A stretch of DNA of 64,000 nucleotides from Acinetobacter baumannii (GCF_009759685.1 NZ_CP046654.1:2046001-2110000), one strand, 5' to 3'; shown: positions 44,642 to 56,262, counted from the stretch's first letter. Numbers and translations: made by a program. The notes: a model not told the origin generated them from the sequence alone.

Positions 44642-46291
44642 GTGTTTAAACACAGTATATTCCTGCGAATATATGCGGGGCTGGTAATTCTTGTTGTTTT
44701 GGTGGCTGTTTTTGGGTATTTACTGGTACAAATTATCAACTACCAACGCGCACAAGAATACCGAGAATCTTTAACTGATGGTATTTCTTATGTCATTAGT
44801 GAAGGAGTCGCTCGACAACCTGGGAAGCAGCAAAAAATAGATTGGATTTCTGACGCATCTGATTTGCTCGAACTTCCAATTTATTATACCGATGCAAGTA
44901 AGGTTGAGCTGTCTCGGACCGAGAAAAAGCGGATAGAAGCACAAAAATCTGTAGTTCGTTACGATGCAAGCAATAGCATTGCATATGTCATTATTGGCTT
45001 ACGTGACGACCCACAACATTACTTATCTATAAAAGTCGACAAAATCACTGAACGCCAAATGAAGGCTCTTCCTATTTTTGTGCTCGACTATTTAATGTTT
45101 TATCCGGGGCAGGAACAAGAATATCTTGCCAAGATTCAAAAGCATTTCTCATATCCGATCAATATTCAAAACATTCAAGATGTAAATCTGGATTCTGAAC
45201 AGATTGGACGTTTGCGCCAAGACCAAAGTGTCATGTTGTACAAAGATAGTGCAACAGTGCGCGGTACAACCATTTCGATTGTGTCTCCAATACCGAATCA
45301 TCCTGCGCAAGTGTTAGTGCTGGGTCCGGTTCCAATGTTTAACTGGATGCCTTTACAGCTTTCGGCGGGTATTACCTTATTTAGCTTATTCTTATTAAGT
45401 CTAGGTGTTTACGGTTTGATTTTGCCGTTAGAGCGCAAAATCCGACAGGTGCGTTATGCATTAAACCGTATGAAATCGGGTGATTTGTCATTACGTGTTC
45501 CTATTGAGGGAAGCGATGAAATGGCAAACTTGGCTTCAAGTTATAACAATATGTCTGATCACATTCAGCGTTTGATTGAGGCTCAACGTGAGTTAATGAG
45601 GGCGGTATCTCATGAGCTGAGAACGCCTGTGGCACGTATTCGCTTTGGTACAGAAATGTTAGCCGAAGAAGATGATTACAATCATCGTATGCATCAGGTC
45701 GACATGATTGATAAAGATATTGAAGCACTCAATACCTTAATTGATGAAATCATGACTTATGCAAAACTAGAGCAGGGTACACCTTCATTAGACTTTGCAG
45801 AAATTGTACTCTTTGAAGTGTTGGATCAGGTTGCAGTTGAAACTGAGGCTTTAAAAACACAGAAAGAAATTGAACTTATTCCACCGCCTTTATATGTGAA
45901 AGTAGATGCAGAGCGTCGTTACCTTCACCGTGTCGTGCAAAATCTGGTAGGTAATGCAGTTCGTTATTGTGATAACAAAGTTCGGATTACGGGCGGTATT
46001 CATAATGATGGCATGGCTTTTGTCTGTGTCGAAGACGACGGACCGGGTATTCCTGAGCAAGACCGCAAGCGTGTATTTGAAGCCTTTGCCCGTTTAGATG
46101 ATAGCCGTACACGTGCATCTGGCGGTTATGGTTTGGGTCTCTCTATCGTAAGTCGTATTGCTTACTGGTTTGGTGGGGAAATTAAGGTAGATGAAAGTCC
46201 AAGTTTGGGAGGCGCACGCTTTATTATGACTTGGCCAGCACATCGCTTTAAACAACCGCCATTAAAGACCAATAAAAAAGCACCTGCATAA
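44642..46291 (+). CDS. bfmS: Sensor histidine kinase BfmS
   Basis: Partner kinase of BfmR, 549 residues, starting at GTG with AAGG upstream. Membrane helices at about residues 8-28 and 233-258 enclose a periplasmic sensor domain; a HAMP linker (GLILPLERKIRQVRYALNRM) follows. The phosphorylated His is near residue 323 in RAVSHELRTPVAR. ATP-binding boxes are NLVGNAVRYCD, EDDGPGIPE and GGYGLGLSIV. It ends on its own terminator. Confidence 0.95.
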   Translation: MFKHSIFLRIYAGLVILVVLVAVFGYLLVQIINYQRAQEYRESLTDGISYVISEGVARQPGKQQKIDWISDASDLLELPIYYTDASKVELSRTEKKRIEAQKSVVRYDASNSIAYVIIGLRDDPQHYLSIKVDKITERQMKALPIFVLDYLMFYPGQEQEYLAKIQKHFSYPINIQNIQDVNLDSEQIGRLRQDQSVMLYKDSATVRGTTISIVSPIPNHPAQVLVLGPVPMFNWMPLQLSAGITLFSLFLLSLGVYGLILPLERKIRQVRYALNRMKSGDLSLRVPIEGSDEMANLASSYNNMSDHIQRLIEAQRELMRAVSHELRTPVARIRFGTEMLAEEDDYNHRMHQVDMIDKDIEALNTLIDEIMTYAKLEQGTPSLDFAEIVLFEVLDQVAVETEALKTQKEIELIPPPLYVKVDAERRYLHRVVQNLVGNAVRYCDNKVRITGGIHNDGMAFVCVEDDGPGIPEQDRKRVFEAFARLDDSRTRASGGYGLGLSIVSRIAYWFGGEIKVDESPSLGGARFIMTWPAHRFKQPPLKTNKKAPA

Positions 46292-46302
46292 GGTGCTTTT
46301 TT
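46274..46302 (+). terminator. Rho-independent terminator of bfmRS
   Basis: AAAAAAGCACC and GGTGCTTTTTT pair around TGCATAA; the stem contains the last bfmS codons and its stop. Confidence 0.9.
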
Positions 46303-46312
46303 ATTGGTTTAT

Positions 46313-46666
46313 TTATAATTGAGTTGCATCAGGTTCCAAAATAGGTTTGCCGCTTCTCAGGCTATTGAGTGCATCTGTATTAAAGTCAATCAAGAGCGAA
46401 TTATTTTTAGCATCAATTTGATATTTTTGAATAAGAGGCTGATCCCCATTCAAAGTCTCAACCCTATATGAGTCTGCAATATGTAAAATGCCTTCTAGGT
46501 TTGTTGTGGTTGATGCGAAATCTTGCCTAAAAATTTCATAGACATCTCGCAAGTCAAAAATGGCATTATCTGCATCTGGGTGTTTATGAATATAGCTTTC
46601 TATATGTCGCACCAGTAATTGTGCAAACAAGTAATAGTCTGGTTTATGCGTATATTCTAGATTCAT
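46313..46666 (-). CDS. Hypothetical protein
   Basis: 117 residues, acidic, no signal peptide or membrane helix. The N-terminal half looks helical (YYLFAQLLVRHIESYIHKHPDADNAIFDLRDVYEIFRQDF), the C-terminal half strand-rich. AAGGAG precedes the start. It converges on bfmS and is divergent from nothing; the GGDEF gene lies behind it on the same strand. Family not recognised. Confidence 0.6.
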   Translation of the reverse strand: MNLEYTHKPDYYLFAQLLVRHIESYIHKHPDADNAIFDLRDVYEIFRQDFASTTTNLEGILHIADSYRVETLNGDQPLIQKYQIDAKNNSLLIDFNTDALNSLRSGKPILEPDATQL

Positions 46667-46758
46667 GCATTTTTCTCCTTATTATCTGTTATTAGCATAC
46701 ATGGCAAAACAGAAGATATTGTATAAAATTCATTACACTAGATGATGACTTGGAAATA

Positions 46759-48180
46759 TTACAAAGAAATAAAAACTCTATTACGCCCTTGGCGCTTTGC
46801 TTGATAGAGCGCATCGTCTGCTTCTTTAAACAAACTTTCAATAGAACGGTGATAGCTTGGAGAATATAAGCTAATACCAATACTTACCTGCACAAAGATA
46901 GGTAATTTGCCATATACATAAATCGGTTGCTGACTAATTTGAATGCGTATTCTTTCCGCGAGTTCAAAGGCAGCCTCTCTGGTGGTATCCGGAATAAAAA
47001 TTGCGAATTCTTCTCCACCAAAACGTCCTAGTAAGTCATGAGGATGTAAAATATTTTGTATGGTCGTTACACAGGTCTGTAAGGCTCTATCCCCAATTAA
47101 GTGGCCATAACTATCATTCACTTTTTTAAAATGATCGACGTCCAACATAAAAAATGCAGAGGTCTTATTTTCCTTTTGTACTTTTTCTTGGAGTAGGCGG
47201 ACTGACTGTAAAAATTGGCGTCGAGTTAAACTTGAGGTGAGTTCATCATGGGCAATTGCATGTTGTAACTTCTGAATTAATTCAGAATGGAGTGCGCTAA
47301 TACTGGAAACGGTAAGTGGCGCAACCGTCATCATGATCAGCCCTATACGTATAGAAATCGTATTACCTAAATAGTCTTGCGGATACAGTAATAAATAATG
47401 CCCTGAGACATGATAAATAATATATGCACTGGTAAAGGATGTAATGAGAGCAACAATAATGGGTTTATAGCGGATAGCGCACCAGATTAATGCGGCGATG
47501 GGGTAGAGTAGGGAACCTGGACCCGAGTCGTAATAACTCACTCCTATCGAAATTAAAACAGCGAATAAAGGCAAAAAATCAATCGCTTTGATATATATAC
47601 GATTACCCTTAAGGTGGTTTTTTATTTTAAGGTAAGGGGGGATGTTTAAAATAATGGGCAACAACAATAAAGCATTTTGAAGCTCTGATGTAACCCAATA
47701 ACCAAATTCGGCCCAAAAACTACCAATCATAAATTTGGTGTTAAACATAGGCACAAAAGTTGCTGCAAACAAAGCACCAGTTATGCTGCCAATCCCGCAT
47801 AGTGCGAATAAGAGTAAATAAGAATAGCCTTGATAAGCTGCTTTTATATGGCGATTAAACAATATTGCGAGTGCTAAAGTCGTTACTACATACAGGTAGT
47901 TGGATATCGTTAAAATAAGGGTGAGAAAAAGAGGTGTGCCATTAACTAAATCGGCAATCATGTAACCGGTAAAAGCACCAGCAAAACTACCTATTTGGCG
48001 TGTTTGTGGAAAACGAAGCAATAGGCCTAGAAATACCGAATTAGCAGGCCAGAAAAAAGCAAGAAAACTAAGAGGGCGAGATGCAATTCCAATAAAGCAA
48101 CATAGCGTAATAATGATGGTAAATAAGAGAAAAAATTTCAGGGAGGTAGAAAATGAAAATTCACGAAGTGAGTATGGCAT
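46759..48180 (-). CDS. MASE1-GGDEF diguanylate cyclase
   Basis: 473 residues. About eight membrane helices of MASE1 type occupy residues 15-300, followed by a GGDEF domain that makes cyclic di-GMP. The active-site motif is GGEEF in GRFGGEEFAIF, intact for activity, and DVDHFKKVNDSYGHLIGD is the metal/GTP segment. The inhibitory I-site RxxD is absent (HPHD at that place), so product inhibition may be lost. The ligand of MASE1 is unknown. Confidence 0.9.
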   Translation of the reverse strand: MPYSLREFSFSTSLKFFLLFTIIITLCCFIGIASRPLSFLAFFWPANSVFLGLLLRFPQTRQIGSFAGAFTGYMIADLVNGTPLFLTLILTISNYLYVVTTLALAILFNRHIKAAYQGYSYLLLFALCGIGSITGALFAATFVPMFNTKFMIGSFWAEFGYWVTSELQNALLLLPIILNIPPYLKIKNHLKGNRIYIKAIDFLPLFAVLISIGVSYYDSGPGSLLYPIAALIWCAIRYKPIIVALITSFTSAYIIYHVSGHYLLLYPQDYLGNTISIRIGLIMMTVAPLTVSSISALHSELIQKLQHAIAHDELTSSLTRRQFLQSVRLLQEKVQKENKTSAFFMLDVDHFKKVNDSYGHLIGDRALQTCVTTIQNILHPHDLLGRFGGEEFAIFIPDTTREAAFELAERIRIQISQQPIYVYGKLPIFVQVSIGISLYSPSYHRSIESLFKEADDALYQAKRQGRNRVFISL

Positions 48181-48607
48181 CAGCTGCCCTTAATGATAAA
48201 CACTCTTATCCAAGAGTAATAAAATATTAATGCATGATTAAACATTCATCATAATTCAGAGGGGAAGATGAATACAATAAAAAACCGATTAATATTATAA
48301 AAAAGTAAGGTGTTTAATTTGACCGATTGAGCAATTGTGCAAATAATATTAAAAATCAGAAAATGAAAAAAATCATTACAAGTGCGAAAACTATCAAATA
48401 AACCGATTATAAGCGGTGAAACCCCCTCTACAAGACATAGATGATTACTTTTGATTGGAAAATCATCCAAAAGACTAAGACGCTTCAACTAGCAAGGGAA
48501 ATTAGAAATCAGGTACAATTGGCGGGATTAATTTTGTGTTTGGTGTATTTGAAGGCCAATACATACATTCTTTGTTAAATAATAGGCCTGCCAGGAGTTA
48601 TCCCCGC
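48181..48607. other. Intergenic region with the nuo operon promoter
   Basis: 427 bases between the divergent GGDEF gene and nuoA. GATGATT (48440-48446) and AATCATC (48461-48467) form an inverted repeat. TACAAT (48514-48519) is a possible -10 box without a matching -35. AGGAG lies ten bases before the nuoA ATG. The minus-strand frame at 48249-48488 looks non-coding. Confidence 0.45.
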
Positions 48608-49159
48608 ATGAGTGCCATTACTCCATACGACTGGGCGATTATCGCCTTCGTGATCGGCGTTACATTTCTTTGCGTCTTTATGCTCACAGTTCCCTTACTC
48701 CTCGGGGGGAAATCGTGGGGACGTGCTAAGCAAGAGCAGTTTGAATCAGGTGTCGTGAGTGCTGGTGGCGCTCGCATTCGCCTGTCTGCAAAGTTCTATC
48801 TAGTTGCAATTTTCTTCGTTGTTTTCGACTTAGAGGCACTTTACCTCTATGCATGGTCTACTTCAGTGCGTGAAGTAGGATGGTTGGGTTATACCACTGT
48901 CGTAATCTTTGTCGTTGACCTATTAATTGCGCTTGTTTATGCCTTCTCTGTAGGTGCTTTAAGTTGGGCACCGGCAGATCGCCGTAAATTAGCAGGTGAG
49001 AAGATTAAAGTCGGTTCACCAACAATGAACATTGCTGAAATTACACGCTTTAACTCTATTGAAGAGCTCGTAACTGACCCTACAGGCCAGATTCCAGCCC
49101 AATCATCAGGTCGTGTTAAGTCAAAAACTACACCTGCATTGTCATCTGAAAAGGAGTAA
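48608..49159 (+). CDS. nuoA: NADH-quinone oxidoreductase subunit A
   Basis: Small membrane subunit of complex I, 183 residues, three helices. The start at 48608 (MSAITPYDW) gives the family N-terminus; the upstream frame from 48536 is not conserved-looking. FYLVAIFFVVFDLEALYLYAW is the signature helix. It has a longer hydrophilic C-terminus than the E. coli protein. First gene of the operon. Confidence 0.94.
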   Translation: MSAITPYDWAIIAFVIGVTFLCVFMLTVPLLLGGKSWGRAKQEQFESGVVSAGGARIRLSAKFYLVAIFFVVFDLEALYLYAWSTSVREVGWLGYTTVVIFVVDLLIALVYAFSVGALSWAPADRRKLAGEKIKVGSPTMNIAEITRFNSIEELVTDPTGQIPAQSSGRVKSKTTPALSSEKE

Positions 49160-49165
49160 GTCGGG

Positions 49166-49843
49166 ATGAAATATACTCTGACCCGCGCGAATCCGGATGC
49201 TGATCAATATCCATTGCAAGATCGTCAAATTGTGACTGATCCACTTGAAGAGGAAGTGAATAAAAACGTATTCATGACTCGTTTAGAGGATGTCTTGCAT
49301 ACAGCAGTAAACTGGGGACGTAAAAACTCTTTGTGGCCATTTAACTTTGGTACATCATGTTGTTACGTTGAATATGCAACGACCTTAACAGGCGTGCATG
49401 ACTTGTCCCGTTTCGGTGCAGAGGTTATTCGTGCTTCACCTCGTCAGGCTGACTTGATGATTGTTGCAGGTACCTGCTTTGTAAAAATGGCTCCGGTTAT
49501 CCAACGTTTGTATGAACAAATGTTAGAACCTAAATGGGTTATTTCAATGGGTGCTTGTGCAAACTCTGGAGGTATGTACGACATCTATTCAGTAGTACAA
49601 GGTGTAGACAAAATTATTCCTGTTGACGTGTACGTCCCAGGTTGTCCGCCTCGTCCTGAAGCATTAATCCAAGCATTAATGCTTTTACAAGACCAGATTC
49701 AATTAGAGCGACGCCCGCTTTCTGCCGTGATTGGTGATGATCTTCAGCCAGTGTATAAGCCAAAGATGATGCCAGAACGTGATCGTAAGAATGCGCAGCG
49801 TATTGCCGTTAAAAACTTACGCTCTATGGATGAGATTAAATAA
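49166..49843 (+). CDS. nuoB: NADH-quinone oxidoreductase subunit B
   Basis: Peripheral-arm subunit holding the terminal [4Fe-4S] cluster N2. Ligand cysteines appear in [17 protein letters not shown] and [10 protein letters not shown]. 225 residues. Six bases after nuoA, 84 bases before nuoCD. Confidence 0.97.
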   Translation: MKYTLTRANPDADQYPLQDRQIVTDPLEEEVNKNVFMTRLEDVLHTAVNWGRKNSLWPFNFGTSCCYVEYATTLTGVHDLSRFGAEVIRASPRQADLMIVAGTCFVKMAPVIQRLYEQMLEPKWVISMGACANSGGMYDIYSVVQGVDKIIPVDVYVPGCPPRPEALIQALMLLQDQIQLERRPLSAVIGDDLQPVYKPKMMPERDRKNAQRIAVKNLRSMDEIK

Positions 49844-49927
49844 TTTTTTGACGGTGTTTTGACATATCTAACCGATATGTTCATCGAGAAAATTGACAGA
49901 ATTTGTATTAAATAGGAAGCCAAGCCA

Positions 49928-51715
49928 ATGGCTGAAACTGACATTGCTATGCCAGAATCAACACCAGTTGATTCACGCCCAGCATTTGCAATCGTAGAAG
50001 AGCTCAAAACCAAATTTGGTGAGAATTTCTATGTGCAGGCGACTTTTGAAGAGTTTCCAACAGTCTGGGTTGAGCGCGCACGCGTGCAAGAAGTCCTCAT
50101 GTTCCTGCGTAAAGTGGAACGTCCTTATGTAATGCTGTTTGACTTATCAGCGATGGATGAGCGTTTACGTCAACATCGTGATGGTTTGCCAGCATCTGAC
50201 TTCACTGTGTTCTATCATTTATTATCGCTTGAGCGTAATAGTGACATTCGTATCAAGGTTGCCTTGAACGAAAACGATCTTAACCTCCCGACAGCGACAA
50301 ATATCTGGCCAAATGCCAACTGGTATGAACGTGAAGCTTACGATATGTTCGGTATCAATTTCGAAGGGCATCCAATGCTTCGTCGTATCTTGTTACCAAC
50401 TTATTGGGAAGGTCACCCGCTTCGTAAAGAATATTCAGCACGTGCGACAGAATATACGCCGTACATGCAAGACAAAGCGAAGCAAGATTTCGAACAGGAA
50501 CACTTACGCTTTGTACCAGAAGACTGGGGTCTTAAGCGTGGTAACGCTGACGAAGACTTCATGTTCTTGAACTTGGGTCCTAACCATCCATCTGCGCACG
50601 GTGCATTCCGTATTGTATTGCAGTTAGACGGTGAAGAAGTGAAGGACTGTGTTCCTGATATCGGTTATCACCACCGCGGTGTGGAAAAGATGGCTGAGCG
50701 TCAAACATGGCACTCTTTCATTCCTTATACTGACCGTGTTGACTACTTGGGTGGTTGTGCGCAAAACATGCCATATGTCATGGCTGTTGAACAGCTTGCT
50801 GGAATCAAAGTTCCTGAGCGTGCACAAGTGATTCGTGTCATGTTGAACGAATTGTTCCGTATTAATAACCACTTACTTTACTGTGGTACGGCAATTCAGG
50901 ATGCCGGTGGTATGACACCAGTATTCTATATGTTCGCAGACCGTCAAAAAGTATACGACATCGTTGAAGCAATTACGGGTTACCGTATGCACCCAGCATG
51001 GTTCCGTATTGGTGGTACAGCACATGACCTTCCAAACAACTGGCAAAAACTTGTTAAAGAGTTGCTAGATTGGATGCCAAAACGTTTGAACGAATACTAC
51101 ACAGCGGCGTTCAAAAACTCTGTGTTTATTGGTCGTACACGTAATGTTGCTCAATACGATGCCAAATCTGCGCTTGCATGGGGTGTAACCGGTACTGGTT
51201 TACGTGCAACAGGTATTGATTTCGACGTTCGTAAATATCGTCCATACAGTGGCTATGAAAACTTCGACTTCGAAGTTCCGGTTGAGTATGAAGGCGATGC
51301 GTACGCTCGTGTACTTGTTCACTTCCGTGAAATTGAACAATCACTCAAAATTATCAAACAGTGTTTGGATAACATGCCTTCTGGTCCATATAAAGCGGAT
51401 CACCCATTGGCTGTTCCACCACCAAAAGATAAGACGTTACAAGATATTGAAACTTTGATTACGCACTTCTTGAGCGTGTCATGGGGTCCTGTCATGCCTG
51501 CTGGTGAAGCGTCATTCATGACTGAAGTTGTGAAAGGTGCAAGTACTTATTACTTGACTTCGGATAAGGCAACGATGAGTTATCGTACTCGTATCCGTAC
51601 ACCGACGTTTACTCACTTACAGCAAATTCCTTCAGTGATTAACGGCAGTTTAGTATCTGACTTAATCATTTATCTGGCGACCATTGACGTGGTTATGGCT
51701 GACGTGGATCGCTAA
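49928..51715 (+). CDS. nuoC: NADH-quinone oxidoreductase subunit C/D (fused)
   Basis: 595 residues: the NuoC part (about 1-200, with [37 protein letters not shown]) fused to the NuoD part ([29 protein letters not shown], ending DVVMADVDR). Forms the quinone site with NuoB and NuoH. The fusion is usual in gammaproteobacteria. Confidence 0.97.
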
Positions 51716-51728
51716 GAGGTAACGCAAA

Positions 51729-52238
51729 ATGATGATTCTGACTGATAAAAAACCACGTGTGAATGTTGAAGGGATTTTGACTGCTGAAGAAATCCACGAA
51801 ATTGAACATCACATTGGTCACTATCCATACCCACGTGCAGCTTCTTTAGATGCATTAAAGTGCGTACAGCGCCGTAATGGCTGGGTAGATGATGCTCAAA
51901 TGAACGCCATCGCACAATTATTAACGATCAGTGTTGCAGATTTGGAAGGTGTAGCAACGTTCTACAACCGTATCTATCGCCAACCTGTAGGTCGCCACGT
52001 AATTTTGCTTTGTGACTCAATTGCTTGCTTCTTGATGGGTGCTGAAACACTTGCTGAAGCATTCCAACGCGAATTAGGTATTCAGTTTGGTCAAACGACA
52101 CAAGATGGTCGTTTTACGCTGCTTCCAATTTGCTGTCTAGGCAACTGTGACAAAGGCCCAACGTTAATGATTGATGAAGATACTCACGGTTTAGTAGAAG
52201 TGACATCAATCAAACAGTTATTGGAGAAGTATGTATGA
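51729..52238 (+). CDS. nuoE: NADH-quinone oxidoreductase subunit E
   Basis: 169 residues, [2Fe-2S] thioredoxin-like subunit of the NADH-binding module. Ligands are in [13 protein letters not shown] and [18 protein letters not shown] stands before the start. Its last bases overlap nuoF. Confidence 0.96.
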   Translation: MMILTDKKPRVNVEGILTAEEIHEIEHHIGHYPYPRAASLDALKCVQRRNGWVDDAQMNAIAQLLTISVADLEGVATFYNRIYRQPVGRHVILLCDSIACFLMGAETLAEAFQRELGIQFGQTTQDGRFTLLPICCLGNCDKGPTLMIDEDTHGLVEVTSIKQLLEKYV

Positions 52239-53566
52239 ATACTGAACCAAAACCAATTTATGGCGACGGTAATCCGGAAACTCATCCACTGACTTGGCGT
52301 TTAAGCAAACAAGAATCGGTACGTAGTGCTGACGATTACGAAGCACTTGAAGGTTATGCCGGCTTTAAAAAAGCATTAGGTATGAAACCTGCTGAAGTGC
52401 TTGAGGTCATTAAAGCTGCAACTGTAAAAGGTCGTGGTGGTGCAGGCTTCCCTGCAGGGATCAAATGGTCTCTTATGGCGCCAAATGATGGCGGTCCACG
52501 TTACTTGATCTGTAACGCCGATGAGATGGAACCAGGTACCTTTAAAGACCGTTTGTTGATGGAAAAACTTCCTCACCAATTGATCGAAGGTATGTTGATT
52601 GCAGGTTATACCCTAGAAGCAACTCAGGGTTATATCTTTATTCGTGGTGAATATATCGAGGCTGCACAATACCTAAATGAAGCGCTTGAGCAAATCCGCG
52701 CTAAAGGTTACTTAGGTGACAATATTTTAGGTTCTGGCTGGAACTTCGAGTTACACGTGCACACTGGTGCAGGTCGTTATATTTGTGGTGAAGAAACTGC
52801 ATTGATTAACTCACTTGAAGGTCGCCGTGCTAACCCACGTACTAAACCACCATTCCCGCAAGTTGCTGGTGCATGGGGTCGCCCAACGATTGTGAACAAC
52901 GTTGAAACTTATAACAACTTGCCAGCAATCATGCTTCGTGGTCCAGAATGGTATATCGGTTTATCAGCAGGTAAATCAAAAGATCCGGGCACAAAGATTT
53001 ATGGTGCGTCAGGTAAAGTAAAATTCCCTGGTCTTTGGGAACTACCATTTGGTACGACTGCACGTGAAGTAATCGAAGAACATGCTGGTGGTATGCGTGA
53101 TGGCTTGAAGCTTAAAGCATGGTTACCAGGCGGTGCGTCTACTGACTTTTTACCGGCAGATACCATTGATTTACCAATGGATGCTGAAACCATTATGAAA
53201 GCAGGTTCGCGTTTAGGAACATGTTTATTAATGGTGGTAGACGAGACCCAATGTATGGTGTCGTTGACCCGTAATCTGGAAGAATTCTTTGCGCGTGAAT
53301 CATGTGGCTGGTGTACACCTTGTCGTGATGGTTTGCCATGGGCTGTTAAAGCGCTTAAAGCACTTGAGACAGGTGAAGGTAAGAAAGAGGATATCGACCA
53401 CTTACAAGAACTTACTCGTAAATTGTGGATTGGTAAAACTTTCTGTGCCCACGCACCAGGTGCGATGGAGCCGCTTATGGGCGCACTCAAACATTTCCGT
53501 AGCGAGTTTGAAGCGAAAGTGACTGATCGTCCTGTCGTGCAAACTAGCAACGTAGAACAAGCTTAA
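52235..53566 (+). CDS. nuoF: NADH-quinone oxidoreductase subunit F
   Basis: 443 residues, holds FMN and a [4Fe-4S] cluster and oxidises [17 protein letters not shown] is the NADH/FMN segment, [19 protein letters not shown] the FMN site and [12 protein letters not shown] the cluster ligands, with the last Cys in KTFCAHAPG. Confidence 0.97.
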   Translation: MNTEPKPIYGDGNPETHPLTWRLSKQESVRSADDYEALEGYAGFKKALGMKPAEVLEVIKAATVKGRGGAGFPAGIKWSLMAPNDGGPRYLICNADEMEPGTFKDRLLMEKLPHQLIEGMLIAGYTLEATQGYIFIRGEYIEAAQYLNEALEQIRAKGYLGDNILGSGWNFELHVHTGAGRYICGEETALINSLEGRRANPRTKPPFPQVAGAWGRPTIVNNVETYNNLPAIMLRGPEWYIGLSAGKSKDPGTKIYGASGKVKFPGLWELPFGTTAREVIEEHAGGMRDGLKLKAWLPGGASTDFLPADTIDLPMDAETIMKAGSRLGTCLLMVVDETQCMVSLTRNLEEFFARESCGWCTPCRDGLPWAVKALKALETGEGKKEDIDHLQELTRKLWIGKTFCAHAPGAMEPLMGALKHFRSEFEAKVTDRPVVQTSNVEQA

Positions 53567-53577
53567 GGGATTCGACT

Positions 53578-56262
53578 ATGGCTACAATTCATGTCGATGG
53601 AAAATCGTACGAAGTCAATGGATCAGAAAACTTGCTACAAGCATGTTTATCCCTTGGCATTGATATTCCGTATTTTTGTTGGCACCCATCCTTAGGTTCT
53701 GTTGGTTCATGTCGTCAATGTGCCGTAACTCAGTATGCAAATCCTGAAGATACGCGCGGACGTCTTGTGATGTCATGTATGACACCAGCATCTGACAATA
53801 CCTATATTTCGATTGAAGACAAAGAAGCAGTAGATTTCCGTGAATCTATTGTTGAGTTCTTAATGACCAATCACCCACACGACTGTCCAGTGTGTGAAGA
53901 GGGTGGTCACTGTCATTTACAAGATATGACTGTAATGACAGGTCATGACCGTCGTCGCTATCGTTTTACTAAGCGTACACATTACAACCAAGAACTAGGC
54001 TCATTCATTGCACATGAAATGAACCGTTGTATTGCTTGTTATCGTTGTGTTCGTTACTACAAAGATTATGCAGGCGGTACAGACTTTGGTGTATATGCCA
54101 ATGCATCACGTGTTTACTTTGGTCGTCCAGAATCAGGTACTTTAGAGTCTGAATTCTCTGGTAACTTGACTGAAGTATGTCCAACTGGTGTATTTACCGA
54201 TAAGACTCATTCAGAGCGCTATAACCGTAAATGGGATATGCAATATGCACCAAGCGTGTGTCATGGCTGTTCTTCAGGTTGTAACATCTCTCCGGGTGAG
54301 CGTTATGGCGAAATCCGTCGTGTAGAAAACCGTTTCAATGGTTCGGTTAACCAATACTTCCTTTGTGACAAAGGCCGTTTTGGCACAGGTTATGTAAACC
54401 GTGCAGATCGTCCACGTCAACCTCAGTTCCGTAATGGCGAAACAGTAGCTACTGTTTCTGTTGACCAAGCGTTGGACCAAACAATTGCGAAACTTGAAGG
54501 TAAAAAAGTTCTAGGTATTGGTTCGCCACGTGCAAGCTTAGAATCAAATTACGCATTGCGTGAACTAGTGGGCCAAGCAAACTACTCAACAGGTGTTGCA
54601 CAAAAAGAGCAAAGCCTCGTTGAACTTGCTGCTTCAATCATGCAAACAGAGGGTATTTACAACCCGAACATGCGTGAAATTGAAAGCTACGATGCAGTAT
54701 TAATTTTGGGTGAAGATTTAACTCAAACTGCTCCACGTATGGCATTGTCAGTTCGTCAAGCTGCAAAAAACAAAGCTCGCGAAATGGCTGCAAAAACACG
54801 TACACCGGACTGGTTGGCTGAGCCTGTACAACGTATTGGTCAGGAAGCGAAATCTCCGATCTATATCTTGGCTGCAACTCAAACTCGTCTTGCAGATGTT
54901 GCGACAGGTGAAGTTGTTGCATCTCCAAATGATATTGCGCGTTTAGGTTTTGCAGTTGCTGCGGCAGTTAAAGGTGAAACAGTTAATGGTTTAGATGAAG
55001 ATGCAAAAGCATTTGCTCAAACTATTGCCGACACTTTAAAAGCAGCAAACAAACCGTTAATTATTGCGGGTACGAGCTTGCAAGATGCTTCAATTATGGA
55101 AGCGGCAGCAGAGTTAACGCAAAACCTTGGCTCAAAAGCTGGTTTAAGCCTTGTTGTTCCTGAAGTGAACTCTATGGGCTTGGCATTATTTGGTGGCTTA
55201 AGCCTTGAACAAGCATTTGCTCAAGACTACGACACACTTGTTATTGTTGAAAATGACTTATTCCGTCGTTTACCGGCCGCTCAAGTTAAAGCAGCACTTG
55301 ATAAAGCTGAAACAGTAATCGTGCTTGATCATAGTGAAACTGAAACTGTGAAACAGGCTGATATTGTACTTTCAGCAGCAAGCTTTGCCGAAGGTGATGG
55401 TACTGTCGTAAGCCAAGAAGGTCGTGCACAACGCTTCTACCAAGTTTACGATCCAAGCTACTACAAACCTGAATACGCGATTAAAGAATCTTGGCGTTGG
55501 TTGCATGCCATTGAAACTGGCCTTAAAGGCAAACCAATTGATTGGACAGTACTTGACGACGTAATCGAAACAATCGTGAAGAATGTTCCGGTACTTGAAG
55601 CAATTCAAGATGTTGCACCAGACGCTGGCTACCGTGTACATGGTTTGAAAATTGCTCGTGAACCACGTCGTTATTCTGGTCGTACAGCAATGCGTGCGCC
55701 TTTATCGGTTCATGAACCTAAACAACCGACAGATCCAGACTCAGCATTAACATTCTCTATGGAAGGTTATGTAGGTCCGCAAAAAGCTTCTTCACTTGTA
55801 CCATTTGCGTGGGCGCCAGGTTGGAACTCTCCACAATCTTGGAACAAATACCAAGATGAAGTGGGTGGTCACTTAAAAGGTGGTGATTCAGGCGTTCGTT
55901 TATTCGACCGTTTAGCAAAACGTCCAGCACGTAGCTATGTTGCTCCAACAGCTGTAGTTGCAAATCCTGAAAGCTTCCGTCTTGTACCAATGCACCATAT
56001 CTTTGGTTCTGGTGAATTCACAATTAAAACACCTGCAATGGAAACTCGTATTCCTGAAGCTGTGTTTGCTGTGGGCGAACAAGACGCAACACGTTTGAAT
56101 CTACAAGAAGGCCAACGTATTACAGTAAAAGCAGGCGAAACAACTGTGAGCTTACCTGTACAAGTAATCGAATATTTACCTACAGGTTATATTGGTTACC
56201 CAGTTGGTTTAGCTCCGACAGTATCTTTAGCTGAACCTGTTTCAGTGGCATTAGGAGTGTAA
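53578..56262 (+). CDS. nuoG: NADH-quinone oxidoreductase subunit G
   Basis: 894 residues, the largest peripheral subunit. The N-terminal [2Fe-2S] ferredoxin-like domain (PYFCWHPSLGSVGSCRQCAV) is followed by HDCPVCEEGGHCHLQD, NRCIACYRCVRYY and a molybdopterin-type domain with CHGCSSGCN for an extra cluster. The rest is the non-catalytic oxidoreductase domain. 12 bases after nuoF. Confidence 0.96.
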   Translation: MATIHVDGKSYEVNGSENLLQACLSLGIDIPYFCWHPSLGSVGSCRQCAVTQYANPEDTRGRLVMSCMTPASDNTYISIEDKEAVDFRESIVEFLMTNHPHDCPVCEEGGHCHLQDMTVMTGHDRRRYRFTKRTHYNQELGSFIAHEMNRCIACYRCVRYYKDYAGGTDFGVYANASRVYFGRPESGTLESEFSGNLTEVCPTGVFTDKTHSERYNRKWDMQYAPSVCHGCSSGCNISPGERYGEIRRVENRFNGSVNQYFLCDKGRFGTGYVNRADRPRQPQFRNGETVATVSVDQALDQTIAKLEGKKVLGIGSPRASLESNYALRELVGQANYSTGVAQKEQSLVELAASIMQTEGIYNPNMREIESYDAVLILGEDLTQTAPRMALSVRQAAKNKAREMAAKTRTPDWLAEPVQRIGQEAKSPIYILAATQTRLADVATGEVVASPNDIARLGFAVAAAVKGETVNGLDEDAKAFAQTIADTLKAANKPLIIAGTSLQDASIMEAAAELTQNLGSKAGLSLVVPEVNSMGLALFGGLSLEQAFAQDYDTLVIVENDLFRRLPAAQVKAALDKAETVIVLDHSETETVKQADIVLSAASFAEGDGTVVSQEGRAQRFYQVYDPSYYKPEYAIKESWRWLHAIETGLKGKPIDWTVLDDVIETIVKNVPVLEAIQDVAPDAGYRVHGLKIAREPRRYSGRTAMRAPLSVHEPKQPTDPDSALTFSMEGYVGPQKASSLVPFAWAPGWNSPQSWNKYQDEVGGHLKGGDSGVRLFDRLAKRPARSYVAPTAVVANPESFRLVPMHHIFGSGEFTIKTPAMETRIPEAVFAVGEQDATRLNLQEGQRITVKAGETTVSLPVQVIEYLPTGYIGYPVGLAPTVSLAEPVSVALGV

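Noticed and set aside
48249..48488. Minus-strand frame upstream of nuoA
   Set aside because: Composition typical of chance AT-rich frames and no ribosome site.
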